Source: Sphingobium sp. CECT 9361 (lineage in GTDB: Bacteria; Pseudomonadota; Alphaproteobacteria; Sphingomonadales; Sphingomonadaceae). From it: DNA of 64,000 nt. The DNA lies in NCBI RefSeq assembly GCF_918741285.1, contig NZ_CAKKNC010000005.1:62001-126000 (forward strand), given 5' to 3'. Shown here in pieces: positions 33,694 through 43,059 of this stretch. Both the position numbers and the translations under genes were made by a program. The stretch's first letter is position 1. Each line of letters begins with the position of its first letter. The notes below the pieces were generated by a model. It was not told the origin of the DNA. It ran no database searches and was given only the letters and a program-made list of their open reading frames with translations.

Positions 33694-34884
33694 ATGTTGG
33701 AACGACGGCAGCTGCTTATGGGCATGGGGGCATCGATTATGCTTGCCGGGAAGGCCGGGGCGGAAACGATTACCTTGCCGTTCGCCAATGGCGAGCGTCC
33801 AATGGTTCGCTTTCCGGGCAAGCGGCCGATGATCGGCCTTACCGCGCGTCCGCCGCAACTCGAAACGCCGTTCAGCGTGTTTGGAGAAGGCGTGCTGACG
33901 CCCAACGATGCATTTTTCGTGCGCTATCATATGTCCGATATTCCACTCTCGATCGACATGGACAGTTACCGATTGAACGTTGGCGGGCATGTGGACAGGC
34001 CGCTGTCCCTGTCGCTGCCGGAACTCAAGCGGATGTTCAAGCCGACCGAGATCGTTGCCGTGAACCAATGTTCGGGCAACGGCCGCGGCTTTTTCGAGCC
34101 GCGCGTTGCTGGCGGTCAACTTGCCCATGGTGCGATGGGCAACGCCCGCTGGACCGGCGTTCCACTGAAAACGGTGCTGGAACGCGCGGGTTTGAAGGCG
34201 GGCGCGCAACAGGTGACGTTCAACGGCCTCGATAATCCCCCTGCGCCGGACATAGCGGATTTCGTAAAGGCGTTGGCGGTCGATCATGCCGCCGATGGCG
34301 AAGTAATGCTTGCCTGGGCCATGAACGGGCAGGATCTGCCGTTCCTCAATGGCTTCCCCCTGCGGCTCGTGGTGCCGGGTTATTTCGGAACCTACTGGGT
34401 CAAACATTTGAATGAGATTACGGTGCTGGATAAGCCCTTTGACGGCTATTGGATGAAGACAGCCTATCGCGTGCCCGACAATGATTGCCAGTGCGTCCCG
34501 GTAGGCACGAAACCCACGAGTACGCGACCGATCGGCAAATTTGCGATCCGCTCCTTCATCACCAGCCATGTCGACGGCACCAGGATCGCGCGTGGGAAGG
34601 GGGTTGCCGTTTCGGGCATCGCGTTCGATGGCGGCAGCGGTATCGCAAAAGTGGAATTGTCCACTGACGGGGGCGCTCACTGGAGAGAAGCGACACTCGG
34701 GGAAGACCTTGGCAAATATTCCTTCCGCCCGTGGACGTCCTCGCTGGATCTGGCCAGCGGCGATCACGTATTGATGGCCCGTGCCACCGCCCGAAGCGGC
34801 GAAACCCAACCGATGGAGCCGTCATGGAATCCGGCAGGCTATCTGCGCAACGTCGTCGAAACCGTCAAAGTGCGCGTGTCATGA
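33694..34884 (+). CDS. Molybdenum sulfite dehydrogenase catalytic subunit (SorA-like)
   Basis: A 396-residue sulfite oxidase-family protein with an N-terminal Tat-like export signal (ERRQLLMGMGASIMLAGKAGA). The molybdenum ligand Cys126 lies in VAVNQCSGNGRGFF, with WTGVPLKTVLERAG and GYFGTYWVKHLNEI typical of SorA; a C-terminal Ig-like dimer domain follows. It should oxidise sulfite to sulfate in the periplasm and pass electrons to the co-encoded c-type cytochrome. Sulfite is a product of the persulfide dioxygenase encoded at the left of the window. Overlaps sorB by ATGA. Confidence 0.92.
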   Translation: MLERRQLLMGMGASIMLAGKAGAETITLPFANGERPMVRFPGKRPMIGLTARPPQLETPFSVFGEGVLTPNDAFFVRYHMSDIPLSIDMDSYRLNVGGHVDRPLSLSLPELKRMFKPTEIVAVNQCSGNGRGFFEPRVAGGQLAHGAMGNARWTGVPLKTVLERAGLKAGAQQVTFNGLDNPPAPDIADFVKALAVDHAADGEVMLAWAMNGQDLPFLNGFPLRLVVPGYFGTYWVKHLNEITVLDKPFDGYWMKTAYRVPDNDCQCVPVGTKPTSTRPIGKFAIRSFITSHVDGTRIARGKGVAVSGIAFDGGSGIAKVELSTDGGAHWREATLGEDLGKYSFRPWTSSLDLASGDHVLMARATARSGETQPMEPSWNPAGYLRNVVETVKVRVS

Positions 34885-35210
34885 GGCGGTCGATGATGGT
34901 GCTTTGCCTCCCGGTTGCCGCGATAATATTTGCGGTCGCCGCACCGGCCAAGGTGGTCACTTATACACTGCCCGAAGGCACGGAGGATTTCACCCTGCCT
35001 GAGGGAGAGGGATCGGATGTGACCGTGGCAAATTGCGCGGCCTGTCACTCGCTCGACTATATCCGCACGCAACCGCGTGGCAAAGGCGCACAATTCTGGA
35101 AAGATGAAGTGCACAAGATGGTCGCAGTCTACGGAGCGCCCATCGAGCCTGCGGATGCAGACATCATCTCTACCTATCTGGCGAAGACATACGGAGAGCC
35201 TGTAAAATAA
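34881..35210 (+). CDS. Cytochrome c subunit of sulfite dehydrogenase (SorB-like)
   Basis: A 109-residue exported monohaem cytochrome: N-terminal hydrophobic signal (MMVLCLPVAAIIFAVAAP) and one haem site C52-A-A-C-H56 (NCAACHSLDYI). A Met in the QFWKDEVHKMV region could be the distal ligand. The start overlaps the SorA-like stop by ATGA; the open frame upstream lies in that gene. It should accept electrons from sulfite oxidation and pass them to a cytochrome oxidase. Confidence 0.9.
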   Translation: MRRSMMVLCLPVAAIIFAVAAPAKVVTYTLPEGTEDFTLPEGEGSDVTVANCAACHSLDYIRTQPRGKGAQFWKDEVHKMVAVYGAPIEPADADIISTYLAKTYGEPVK

Positions 35211-35232
35211 GCGCTCCGCATGTTTGTCGGGG

Positions 35233-36627
35233 TTAGTCGACTGTGGCGGGCTCTTTGATTTTTCCGGCATCTTCCAGCCGGAGGGCGAAGGTCGCGCGCC
35301 ACCATGAGACGTCCTGTTCCTCGACGCATGTCATCATGGACCGCCACCGGCGCTGACGTTCTTGCAAAGGCATCCGTAACGCCTTTCCAATGGCATCAGA
35401 CATATCCTCAGGGGAATAGGGGTTGATGAGAAGCGCGTCCTTCAATTGCGCCGCCGCCCCGGCAAAGCGCGACAGGATCAGTACGCCGGGATCTTCTGGA
35501 TCCTGCGCAGCCACATATTCCTTCGCGACCAGGTTCATCCCGTCACGCAGCGGGGTCACTAACCCGATACGCGCGGCTCGATAAATGCCAGCCAGTTTGT
35601 CACGCGGATAGCCCTGATTCACATATCGGATCGGGGTCCAGTCAACGTCGCTATATTCCCCGTTGATACGCCCCGCCAGCGAATCCAAAGTGGCGCGTAT
35701 CTCCTGGTAGCTTTCGACGTCACCGCGCGATGGCGGTGCGATCTGTACCAGCACCACCTTACGGCTATAATCGGGATTGTCTTTCAGGAAGCGCGCATAG
35801 CCAGTGAATCGTTCCTCCAGCCCCTTACTATAATCCAGCCGATCGACTCCGACGATCATCGCCCGGTCCTGCAGCGATTTGCGCACTTCCTCCTGCATTT
35901 CCGCTGCCGCTTCGCCACGGCTCGCTTCAATAAATTCAGGCGCATCGATACCGATCGGGCAGGCGATGGCCTGTATCGTCCGGCCACCCATGGTCACGAA
36001 ATCGCCGTTGACCGTGCCGCCCATTTCCTTTTCGACATAATGGCGGAAGGATTCGAGCCACTCTTCGGTATGAAAACCCACCACGTCATACGCGAACAGC
36101 GCTTCGACCAGCTTGGTATGATGGGGGAGGGAGACCAGCAGGCGCGTGGGCGGCCAGGGGATGTGCAGGAAGAAGCCAATGCGGTTCTTCAGGCCCTTTT
36201 TCCGCAGCATCTGACCCAGCGGGATCATGTGATAATCATGTACCCACACGACATCGTCGGGCTCAATCAAGGGACTGGCGGTATCGGCAAAGCGCTGATT
36301 CACACGATTATAGCCGCCTTCGAAATCGCGCGCATATTCGGCGATGTCGATGCGGAAGTGAAACAGGGGCCACAGCGTTTTGTTCGCATAGCCGTTGTAA
36401 TATTCGTCGACGTCTTGTTCTTCCAAGTCGATGGTTGCCGTCTTGACGCCATCGTCCTCGTTGAACGCAATCTGGCCGGTGAACTTGTCCGTCGTTTCCC
36501 CGGACCAGCCGACCCATATGCCGCGACTCTGGCGCAGGGCTGCAGCCAAGGCAACCGCCAGACCGCCTTGCTCGCCGCCCTTGCTGGGGCGACTGACGCG
36601 GTTGGAAATTACTATCAGGCGGCTCAT
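35233..36627 (-). CDS. otsA: Trehalose-6-phosphate synthase (GT20)
   Basis: A 464-residue glycosyltransferase making trehalose 6-phosphate from UDP-glucose and glucose 6-phosphate. It starts MSRLIVISNRVSRPSKGGEQGG and has the family blocks VWVHDYHMIPLG, RIGFFLHIPWPP, VGVDRLDYSKGL and LRDGMNLVAKEYVAAQ. The ATG overlapping the GH15 stop (ATGA) with GGAG upstream is used. Third gene of an otsB-GH15-otsA operon; trehalose is an osmotic and desiccation protectant. Confidence 0.95.
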   Translation of the reverse strand: MSRLIVISNRVSRPSKGGEQGGLAVALAAALRQSRGIWVGWSGETTDKFTGQIAFNEDDGVKTATIDLEEQDVDEYYNGYANKTLWPLFHFRIDIAEYARDFEGGYNRVNQRFADTASPLIEPDDVVWVHDYHMIPLGQMLRKKGLKNRIGFFLHIPWPPTRLLVSLPHHTKLVEALFAYDVVGFHTEEWLESFRHYVEKEMGGTVNGDFVTMGGRTIQAIACPIGIDAPEFIEASRGEAAAEMQEEVRKSLQDRAMIVGVDRLDYSKGLEERFTGYARFLKDNPDYSRKVVLVQIAPPSRGDVESYQEIRATLDSLAGRINGEYSDVDWTPIRYVNQGYPRDKLAGIYRAARIGLVTPLRDGMNLVAKEYVAAQDPEDPGVLILSRFAGAAAQLKDALLINPYSPEDMSDAIGKALRMPLQERQRRWRSMMTCVEEQDVSWWRATFALRLEDAGKIKEPATVD

Positions 36628-38423
36628 CTGCATTCACTCCAGGGTTTACTTAGAAGAACGGCACAGTTGATAATGCCGACCAGTGAATAGGTTTGCGGAT
36701 AGTTGCCCCACAACTCGCCGCTTTCGGGATCGATATCCTCGGAAAGCAGTCCAGCCGGCGTGCACCGCGCCAGCATTTCCTCGAACAATGTCCTTGCTTC
36801 TTCGCGCCGCCCGGTACGGAACAACGCCTCGATCAGCCAAAATGTGCAGACGTTGAACGCTGTTACCGGCTCGCCGAAATCATCGGCGGTGCTGTACCTG
36901 AGCATGTTCGACCCACGACGCAAATCTGCCTCTAGTGCATTGAGTGTCCCAATGAAACGTGGATCGTCGGCAGACAGGAACCGCAAATCGAGCAACTGGA
37001 GTAACGATGCATCGCGCGCATCGTCCTCAAAATTGGCGGAAAGCGAATCGCTTTCCGGTCGCCATGCCGCTTTCAGGATATCGCGCTTCATGTTGGCGGC
37101 GCGTTCCGCCCAATGATTGACCCGCGCTTCCAGCCCCAGCGCCTCGGCTGCATGGGCAAGCCGGTCGCAGGCGGCCCAGCACATGACCGCACTATAGCTG
37201 TGGACATGGGTGCGGTTGCGCAGTTCCCACAGACCCGCGTCGGGCTTGTCGTGCACCGCCCACGCACGTTCCCCAACCGCCTCCAAGGCCTCGAAATCGG
37301 CCGGGCCAGCCATTCGCAGCAGCCGATGGTCGATGAACCCCTGAACGGAGGAGAGGACGATCTGCCCATAAGCGTCGTGCTGAACCTGCGAATAGGCGGC
37401 ATTGCCGACACGCACTGGCCCCATACCGCGATAGCCGGGCAGCGATTCCGCTTCCCACTCGTCGAGCCGGGCGTTACCGCGCACGTCATAGAGCGGCTGA
37501 ATATGCCCACCCTTCGCGCCATCCACGATGTTTCGGAGATACGCCAGATAGCTTTCAAGCACGTCAAGCGCACCAAGCCGGTTGAGCGCTTCGACGGTAT
37601 AATAAGCGTCACGCACCCAGCAATAGCGATAATCCCAATTCCGCCCGCTATCGGCATGTTCGGGAATGGATGTGGTCAGTGCCGCGACAATCGCGCCGGT
37701 CTCCTCATGCTGGCAAAGCTTGAGCGTGATGGCCGATCGGATAACGGCTTCCTGCCACTCGGGCGGGATCGCGAGACCGCGCACCCACATCCGCCATTCC
37801 ATGATAGTATCGTCCATCATCCGCTGTACGGCGGGACGCAAGGCATCGGAAAAACTCTCGTCCGGCCCCAGAAAGAAATGGGCGTCGCTTTCCAGACGGA
37901 ACCAGCTTTCCTGGGAAATCAGGCCGATGGGCGCATCCGTCGTAAGCCGCATCGCCATATAGGACAGCACCATGCGAATATGGTTCGACCCATAGTTCAT
38001 TGGCACAACTTCGCTGTTCCAAGCGGTTGTGGGACGCAGCCGCACACGTATCCGTGGAGATCCTGCGACGGGCCGAACGACGCGTGCGAACGCCACGGGG
38101 CGGTACATGCGGCCCTGATGCTTGTACCGCGGGCTAAAATCGTAGGTTTCTATGGCGTTCCCGGCAGCGTCGGTCTGACGCGTCAGCAGGATGGGCGTAT
38201 TGCGGACATAGGACTGCTCGACCGAAACACAGCCTTCCAGTTCAATGGCCCAGAAGCCGCGCGCATCAGCCGCCTCGAAATCAGCATCGTCCAGAAGAGC
38301 GGAAAAAACCGGGTCACCGTCAACACGCGGAACGCAGGCCCAGATAAATCGTCCGGCTTTGTCCACCAGCGCAGACGCCTGACAATTGCCGATAGGCCAA
38401 AGATTGAGATCGCGGTCGTTCAT
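36624..38423 (-). CDS. Glycoside hydrolase family 15 protein (glucoamylase/trehalase-like)
   Basis: A 599-residue cytoplasmic (alpha/alpha)6-barrel protein. The GH15 active-site region reads NWDYRYCWVRDAYYTVEAL and the second acid region IDPESGELWGNYPQTYSLVG. Bacterial GH15 enzymes of this size next to otsA/otsB are glucoamylase- or trehalase-like; some cleave trehalose, which would allow turnover of the stress solute. The link is inference from context. It overlaps otsA at its 3' end and follows otsB by 75 bp. Confidence 0.9.
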   Translation of the reverse strand: MNDRDLNLWPIGNCQASALVDKAGRFIWACVPRVDGDPVFSALLDDADFEAADARGFWAIELEGCVSVEQSYVRNTPILLTRQTDAAGNAIETYDFSPRYKHQGRMYRPVAFARVVRPVAGSPRIRVRLRPTTAWNSEVVPMNYGSNHIRMVLSYMAMRLTTDAPIGLISQESWFRLESDAHFFLGPDESFSDALRPAVQRMMDDTIMEWRMWVRGLAIPPEWQEAVIRSAITLKLCQHEETGAIVAALTTSIPEHADSGRNWDYRYCWVRDAYYTVEALNRLGALDVLESYLAYLRNIVDGAKGGHIQPLYDVRGNARLDEWEAESLPGYRGMGPVRVGNAAYSQVQHDAYGQIVLSSVQGFIDHRLLRMAGPADFEALEAVGERAWAVHDKPDAGLWELRNRTHVHSYSAVMCWAACDRLAHAAEALGLEARVNHWAERAANMKRDILKAAWRPESDSLSANFEDDARDASLLQLLDLRFLSADDPRFIGTLNALEADLRRGSNMLRYSTADDFGEPVTAFNVCTFWLIEALFRTGRREEARTLFEEMLARCTPAGLLSEDIDPESGELWGNYPQTYSLVGIINCAVLLSKPWSECR

Positions 38424-38498
38424 GGTTCCCCTTTATCCAAGCAAATCCTTGGGACAGGGCCGCGCAATAAGCCGAAGAGTGGCAGGCGTAGACCGACC

Positions 38499-39272
38499 TT
38501 AAGAGGTCAAATGCGCGACACTCTCATTAAGGTAATGCCTGACGGCATCAACATGTTCCAACCGCCACTGTGCTTTTGTGGCGCGCTCGGGTCCGATCAA
38601 TATCCCGTTGCCCCTCAAAGATACGGCAGCGGCAAAGCCGTCCTCGTCAGTGACATCGTCGCCCAGGAATACGGGAATCCCATCTGACATCGGCGCTTCC
38701 CTCATCAGATGCCGGATGGCGCTACCCTTGTCCGCGCCACCGGGGCGCAGTTCATACAGCATCTTGCCGATCTGCAGGAAAAGGCCAGTTTCGCGTGCCA
38801 GTCGTTCGGCCAGTTCGCGACAGGATTCCGCCCATTGCGGTGCCTGACGGAAATGCAGGCCCACGCTCAACGTCTTCCGTTCGATCAACAGGCCGGGCTT
38901 GTCCGCTGCGAAGGCTAACAGCTTTGCTTGCGCCTCATCGACTGCTTCAAGCCGTTGCGGTGCGTGGGGCGGCGCATCGGGCTGCGCAAATTCCAGCCCG
39001 TGACTACCCGCGAGCGTAAAGCCGCGCAGGCCAAACAGATTGCGCAACACCGCGACAGACCGTCCACTGACAATCGCCAGCCTTCCATCGAGGGCCACGT
39101 GGAGCCGTCGCAGGAGAGCATGGAGGGCCGGATCGACCTCCACGGCTTCGGGCACGTCCGTCAGCGGCACCAGCGTCCCGTCGAAATCGAGAAACAGGCT
39201 GGCTCCCTTCATCAACGCCAATGGCGGAACGGGCAGGGGAGGGAGTCTGTCAATGTCGGCCATACCGCTCAT
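38499..39272 (-). CDS. otsB: Trehalose-6-phosphate phosphatase
   Basis: A 257-residue HAD-superfamily phosphatase. Motif I is FLDFDGTLVPL and motif IV GDDVTDEDGFAAA; SGRSVAVLRNLFGLRGFTLAGSHGLE is the typical OtsB lid region. It removes phosphate from trehalose 6-phosphate. An ATG three codons later (MADIDRLPPL) is an alternative start; no strong Shine-Dalgarno sequence precedes either. First gene of the trehalose operon. Confidence 0.93.
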   Translation of the reverse strand: MSGMADIDRLPPLPVPPLALMKGASLFLDFDGTLVPLTDVPEAVEVDPALHALLRRLHVALDGRLAIVSGRSVAVLRNLFGLRGFTLAGSHGLEFAQPDAPPHAPQRLEAVDEAQAKLLAFAADKPGLLIERKTLSVGLHFRQAPQWAESCRELAERLARETGLFLQIGKMLYELRPGGADKGSAIRHLMREAPMSDGIPVFLGDDVTDEDGFAAAVSLRGNGILIGPERATKAQWRLEHVDAVRHYLNESVAHLTS

Positions 39273-39383
39273 AATGGGGAGGGCGGAGCAGATAACAACC
39301 CATCTTGCCCATTAACGTTTCTCATCTATTCGCGCCGAATTTTCTCCTTATGCTGGCTGCCAAGTCAAGGGAGACGAAAAATC

Positions 39384-40700
39384 ATGCGCACCGCCCCGGT
39401 CGTTCTGGCCGCAATACCGCTGTTATTTGCTACGCCCGCCATCGCGCAGGATGTTTCTGCTCAGATCAAGGCTGATATGCCTGAGATGATGACGCTGTAT
39501 CGCGACCTGCATGCCAGCCCGGAACTCAGCGGTCAGGAAGTGAAAACTGCGGCCAAACTGGCAGCGCAGGTCAAGGCGATGGGCTTCACTGTGACCGAAA
39601 AGGTCGGCGGGACCGGCGTGGTGGCCGTGATGAAGAACGGCACCGGCCCGGTCCTGCTGATCCGTGCCGATATGGATGGCCTCCCCGTGATCGAGCAGAC
39701 GGGTATGCCCTACGCATCGAAAGTGCGCGCGACGACGGGTGACGGTATCGAAAGCGGAGTCATGCACGCCTGCGGCCATGACACACATATGACGGCGTGG
39801 ATCGAAACGGCCAAGCTGCTGTCGGGCAGAAAGGCGCAATGGGCCGGCACGCTGGTCATGATCCTGCAGCCTGCCGAGGAAACTGGCAAAGGCGCCCGGA
39901 TGATGCTGGAGGATGGACTGTACAAGCGTTTTCCAAAGCCGACGCACGCCATCGCCTTTCACGACGCGGCCAATTTCGAAGCGGGCAAGATCGCCTGGAC
40001 CCCCGGTTTCGCCCTTGCCAATGTCGACAGCGTCGACATAGTAGTAAAGGGCGTGGGCGGCCACGGCGCCTATCCGCATACTACGCGCGACCCTATCGTT
40101 CTGGGGTCGAAGATCGTGATGGCGCTGCAGACGCTTGTCAGTCGCGAACGCGATCCGCAGGACCCCGCTGTCGTTACGGTCGGCAGCTTCCGTGCCGGGG
40201 CCAAGCACAACATCATCCCTGACGAAGCAACGCTGTTGCTAACGGTGCGAAGCTATTCCGATGAAACTCGCGCGCAATTGCTTGACGGCATCAAGCGGAT
40301 TGCGCGAGGCGAGGCCATCGCATCGGGCATCCCGGAAGACCGGATGCCGGTAGTGACGATCAAGGACGAATTTACGCCCGCGACCTATAATCCGCCCCAA
40401 TTCGCGCAGGAAATCGCCACACTGTTCAAGGGGCATTTCGGCGCCAATCGCGTCGTTCAGGCACCTGCGGTCATGGGCGGCGAAGATTTCAGCCGCTTCT
40501 ATCGCGAGGACAAGACAATCAAGAGCTTCATCTTCTGGGTGGGCGGCGTTCCCGCGCCGATCATGGCGAAGGCAGCAAAAGGCGAAGTCTCATTACCCTC
40601 CTTGCACAGCCCGTTCTGGGCACCTGAAGCAGAAAAAGTTGTGCCGACGGCCGCTGAGGCGTTGACGGTCGCTGCACTCAATATCCTGAAGAAGAAATAG
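39384..40700 (+). CDS. Secreted M20-family amidohydrolase/peptidase
   Basis: A 438-residue metallohydrolase with a signal peptide (MRTAPVVLAAIPLLFATPAI, AIAQ cleavage). Metal and catalytic features are LLIRADMDGLPV, MHACGHDTHM, the EET catalytic Glu segment LQPAEETGKGA, HTTRDPI and GGEDFSRF. These mark the M20D/HipO group that cleaves N-acyl amino acids or small peptides; the substrate is not known. AAGGGAG precedes the ATG at good spacing; the frame continues upstream over otsB without a plausible start. Confidence 0.92.
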   Translation: MRTAPVVLAAIPLLFATPAIAQDVSAQIKADMPEMMTLYRDLHASPELSGQEVKTAAKLAAQVKAMGFTVTEKVGGTGVVAVMKNGTGPVLLIRADMDGLPVIEQTGMPYASKVRATTGDGIESGVMHACGHDTHMTAWIETAKLLSGRKAQWAGTLVMILQPAEETGKGARMMLEDGLYKRFPKPTHAIAFHDAANFEAGKIAWTPGFALANVDSVDIVVKGVGGHGAYPHTTRDPIVLGSKIVMALQTLVSRERDPQDPAVVTVGSFRAGAKHNIIPDEATLLLTVRSYSDETRAQLLDGIKRIARGEAIASGIPEDRMPVVTIKDEFTPATYNPPQFAQEIATLFKGHFGANRVVQAPAVMGGEDFSRFYREDKTIKSFIFWVGGVPAPIMAKAAKGEVSLPSLHSPFWAPEAEKVVPTAAEALTVAALNILKKK

Positions 40701-40704
40701 GGCG

Positions 40705-41091
40705 CTACACGCCGGGTGGTCGGTCGGTGTCCACCTCGTCATGCGGGCTTACGCTGGGCGGTGCGTCGGGCGTAACGTCCTCCACCCGCGGCGGTGGCGG
40801 CGCCGCGCCGCCGGGAAAGAGCGCGGGCGTCGGATCGATCCCTTTTGGGTCGAGCATCGGCATGCCCGCCGACGGGGCGCTCGCAATCGCTACTGCGTTG
40901 GACGGCTCTTCGACAACGGGCTGCGCCATCTCGATCGGCTGTAGAGCGATTTGCTCCGGCGTGTTTTCGGTCATTGGCGCCATATCGGATGCCGTCTGTG
41001 CGTCGATATGTTTGGACGGGGTGTAGCGGCTGGCGACCATCGTAAGTACCGGCGCCAGCAACAGAACGACGATAGCGAATTTCTTGTACAT
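40705..41091 (-). CDS. Hypothetical membrane-anchored Pro-rich protein
   Basis: A 128-residue protein: N-terminal hydrophobic anchor or signal (MYKKFAIVVLLLAPVLTMVA) and a long acidic, Pro-rich tail (FPGGAAPPPPRVEDVTPDAPPS). No enzymatic motif. The tail composition suggests a disordered periplasmic region. Convergent with the M20 hydrolase, ending four bases from its stop. No function is assigned. Confidence 0.65.
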   Translation of the reverse strand: MYKKFAIVVLLLAPVLTMVASRYTPSKHIDAQTASDMAPMTENTPEQIALQPIEMAQPVVEEPSNAVAIASAPSAGMPMLDPKGIDPTPALFPGGAAPPPPRVEDVTPDAPPSVSPHDEVDTDRPPGV

Positions 41092-41262
41092 AACAGCCTG
41101 CGATCCGGTGCAATATGGCGCGTACCTTAGCCGCAAGATGGTGAATAAACCGTCACCGCGGTATTCTGGCCTCAATGGCGGAGCGCACATACGAAACCCG
41201 CCGCCTGACCAAACGGCCATGCGACGGGTTCGCTTCCTCCCCAGGAAGATCGTGGGCTATGT

Positions 41263-41415
41263 TCAGCCGAGGCGGCCGAGCCGGTGATACAAATTGCTGA
41301 ACTTTGCCGATTCCGGCTTGTCCTGAATTTTTTTGATGTAGTCGCCGATCGCTTCTTTCATCAGCGAAAAGTCTTCGGTCGAAAAGACCGCGCGTGAACG
41401 GGTGGGTTCGGTCAT
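41263..41415 (-). CDS. Small hypothetical protein, 50 residues
   Basis: ATG with AAGGAGAAAGACG upstream opens a 50-codon frame: MTEPTRSRAVFSTEDFSLMK then a charged helix (EAIGDYIKKIQDKPESAKFS) and NLYHRLGRLG at the end. Soluble, helical. The strong ribosome site and lack of antisense gene support reality. I do not recognise a family. Confidence 0.6.
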   Translation of the reverse strand: MTEPTRSRAVFSTEDFSLMKEAIGDYIKKIQDKPESAKFSNLYHRLGRLG

Positions 41416-41597
41416 CGTCTTTCTCCTTGGCTCTGCAATCAGTCGTCAATGGGGCGCGGCAGCAGTCTGCGGCGTTGCACCCTGATTACGTCCCATGGAG
41501 CATGAAGGCGACAGAAGTTGTAAAAAATTGAAGTCAGACCGTCGAAGAATGCGTTCTCCATGTTGTCATTCTGTAAAGTTTGTGACATTGCTCCTGG

Positions 41598-42986
41598 ATG
41601 GCTGGAAAACTATTGGCAGGACATGCAGTGCGTCGGTTGCGGCGCGGGGCGGGCTTGACGCAAGTTGCCCTTGCAGCGGCGCTCGACATATCGCCAAGCT
41701 ATCTCAACCTCATCGAACGTAACCAGCGACCTTTATCGGCCGGTCTGATGCTTCGGCTGGCCGAACGGTTCGATTTCGATCCGCGCGCCTTGGGTGCCGA
41801 CGAGCCGGGCGGCGGCATGGATGGTCTGCGTCGCCGCCTTTCCGATCCGATGTTCGCGGACCTCAACATCGACCGGACGGAAATAGAGGAATGGCTGGCC
41901 GCAGCGCCCGGCGGCGCCGAAGCTTTCGCGCGCGCCTTCGACCGCGCTGCGGAAGGCGGCACACGGGCCGTGGGTGAGGAAGCGGCGCCGATTGCGCTCG
42001 TTCGCCGTGAGATAGAACGCTGGCGCAATCACTTCGCCGATCTGGATGCGCAGGCCGAAGGCCTGGCGGACGAGTTGCGGCTGAGTTCCGGCGATCTGTA
42101 CGGCGCCATTGCGGAGCGCCTTCGCGTCAAACATCAATTCGCTATCCGCATCCTGCCCGCCAACGTGATGCCGGACCGCGTCCGCCGCCTCGACCTTCAT
42201 GCCCGCCAGCTTCAGATTTCCGAAATGCTCGATGGCGCATCACGCTGTTTTCAGGTGGCCTATCTGCTCGCCGACCTCGAAGCGATTGCTGAAATCAATG
42301 CGTTGGTGACGGGCGCGGCCTTGGCAGATCGCACTGCCGAACGGCTGTTCCGGCGTCACCTCACTGGCTATTTCGCTGCCGCCCTGATGATGCCTTATGC
42401 GCGCTTCCTGCGGGCGTGCGAGGGCAGCGGCTATGACCTTCTCTTGCTCCAGCGCCGTTTCAACGCGGGGTTCGAGCAAGTGTCTCATCGCCTCACCACG
42501 TTGCAGCGTGTGGGCGCGCGCGGCTTGCCTTTCTTCATGCTCCGCATCGACCGTGCGGGGCAAGTATCGAAACGCTACGCCGGAGCCAGCGCATCGCTGC
42601 TCGTCGAAGCGGAGGGGCGCTGTCCCTTGTGGGATATCCACGCCGCCTTCGCCCGCCCCGGCGAAATCGTACGGCAAGTCGTGGCACTGGAAGATGGCGA
42701 GCGCTGGTTCACCATGGCCCGAACCGTTGCTGCTCAGGGCGCAGCGTTGCAGGGCGGCGGCGCGATGTTTGCCATCGCTTTGGGGCTGAAGGCGGAGTTC
42801 GCCGCCCCCTTGCTGTCGGCACGAGGCATCGATTTGCAAGGCGGAGAGGCGCAACCTGTGGGGCCGGGCTGTTCGGCCTGCACGCGCGAACTTTGCGCAC
42901 AACGCAGCGCGCCACCCAGAGGGCGGGCACTGCGTTTCAGCGACCGGGAGCGCGGGCTTTCTCCCTTTTCTTTCTCAGGCGACTGA
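41598..42986 (+). CDS. XRE-family ScfR/RamB-like regulator (second copy)
   Basis: A 462-residue regulator with the same layout as the prp regulator: HTH (VRRLRRGAGLTQVALAAALDISPSYLNLIERNQRPL), IrrE-like centre (LTGYFAAALMMPYARFL), DUF2083 part (RIDRAGQVSKRYAG) and the terminal CSACTRELCAQR cluster. Related proteins control short-chain fatty acid, glyoxylate or acetate genes. No target operon lies next to it, so its regulon must be elsewhere. No clear Shine-Dalgarno sequence precedes the ATG. Confidence 0.88.
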   Translation: MAGKLLAGHAVRRLRRGAGLTQVALAAALDISPSYLNLIERNQRPLSAGLMLRLAERFDFDPRALGADEPGGGMDGLRRRLSDPMFADLNIDRTEIEEWLAAAPGGAEAFARAFDRAAEGGTRAVGEEAAPIALVRREIERWRNHFADLDAQAEGLADELRLSSGDLYGAIAERLRVKHQFAIRILPANVMPDRVRRLDLHARQLQISEMLDGASRCFQVAYLLADLEAIAEINALVTGAALADRTAERLFRRHLTGYFAAALMMPYARFLRACEGSGYDLLLLQRRFNAGFEQVSHRLTTLQRVGARGLPFFMLRIDRAGQVSKRYAGASASLLVEAEGRCPLWDIHAAFARPGEIVRQVVALEDGERWFTMARTVAAQGAALQGGGAMFAIALGLKAEFAAPLLSARGIDLQGGEAQPVGPGCSACTRELCAQRSAPPRGRALRFSDRERGLSPFSFSGD

Positions 42987-43059
42987 CGCCGCAGGGCACC
43001 CGACGGAACGACCGCTTCGCTCCATCGTTACCTTCTCTCCAGGGTAGCAGGAGACAATA

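Noticed and set aside
37113..38687. Long plus-strand frame (524 codons) over the GH15 and otsB genes
   Set aside because: Mirrors codon bias of the real minus-strand genes; no recognisable motif and it spans two separate genes.
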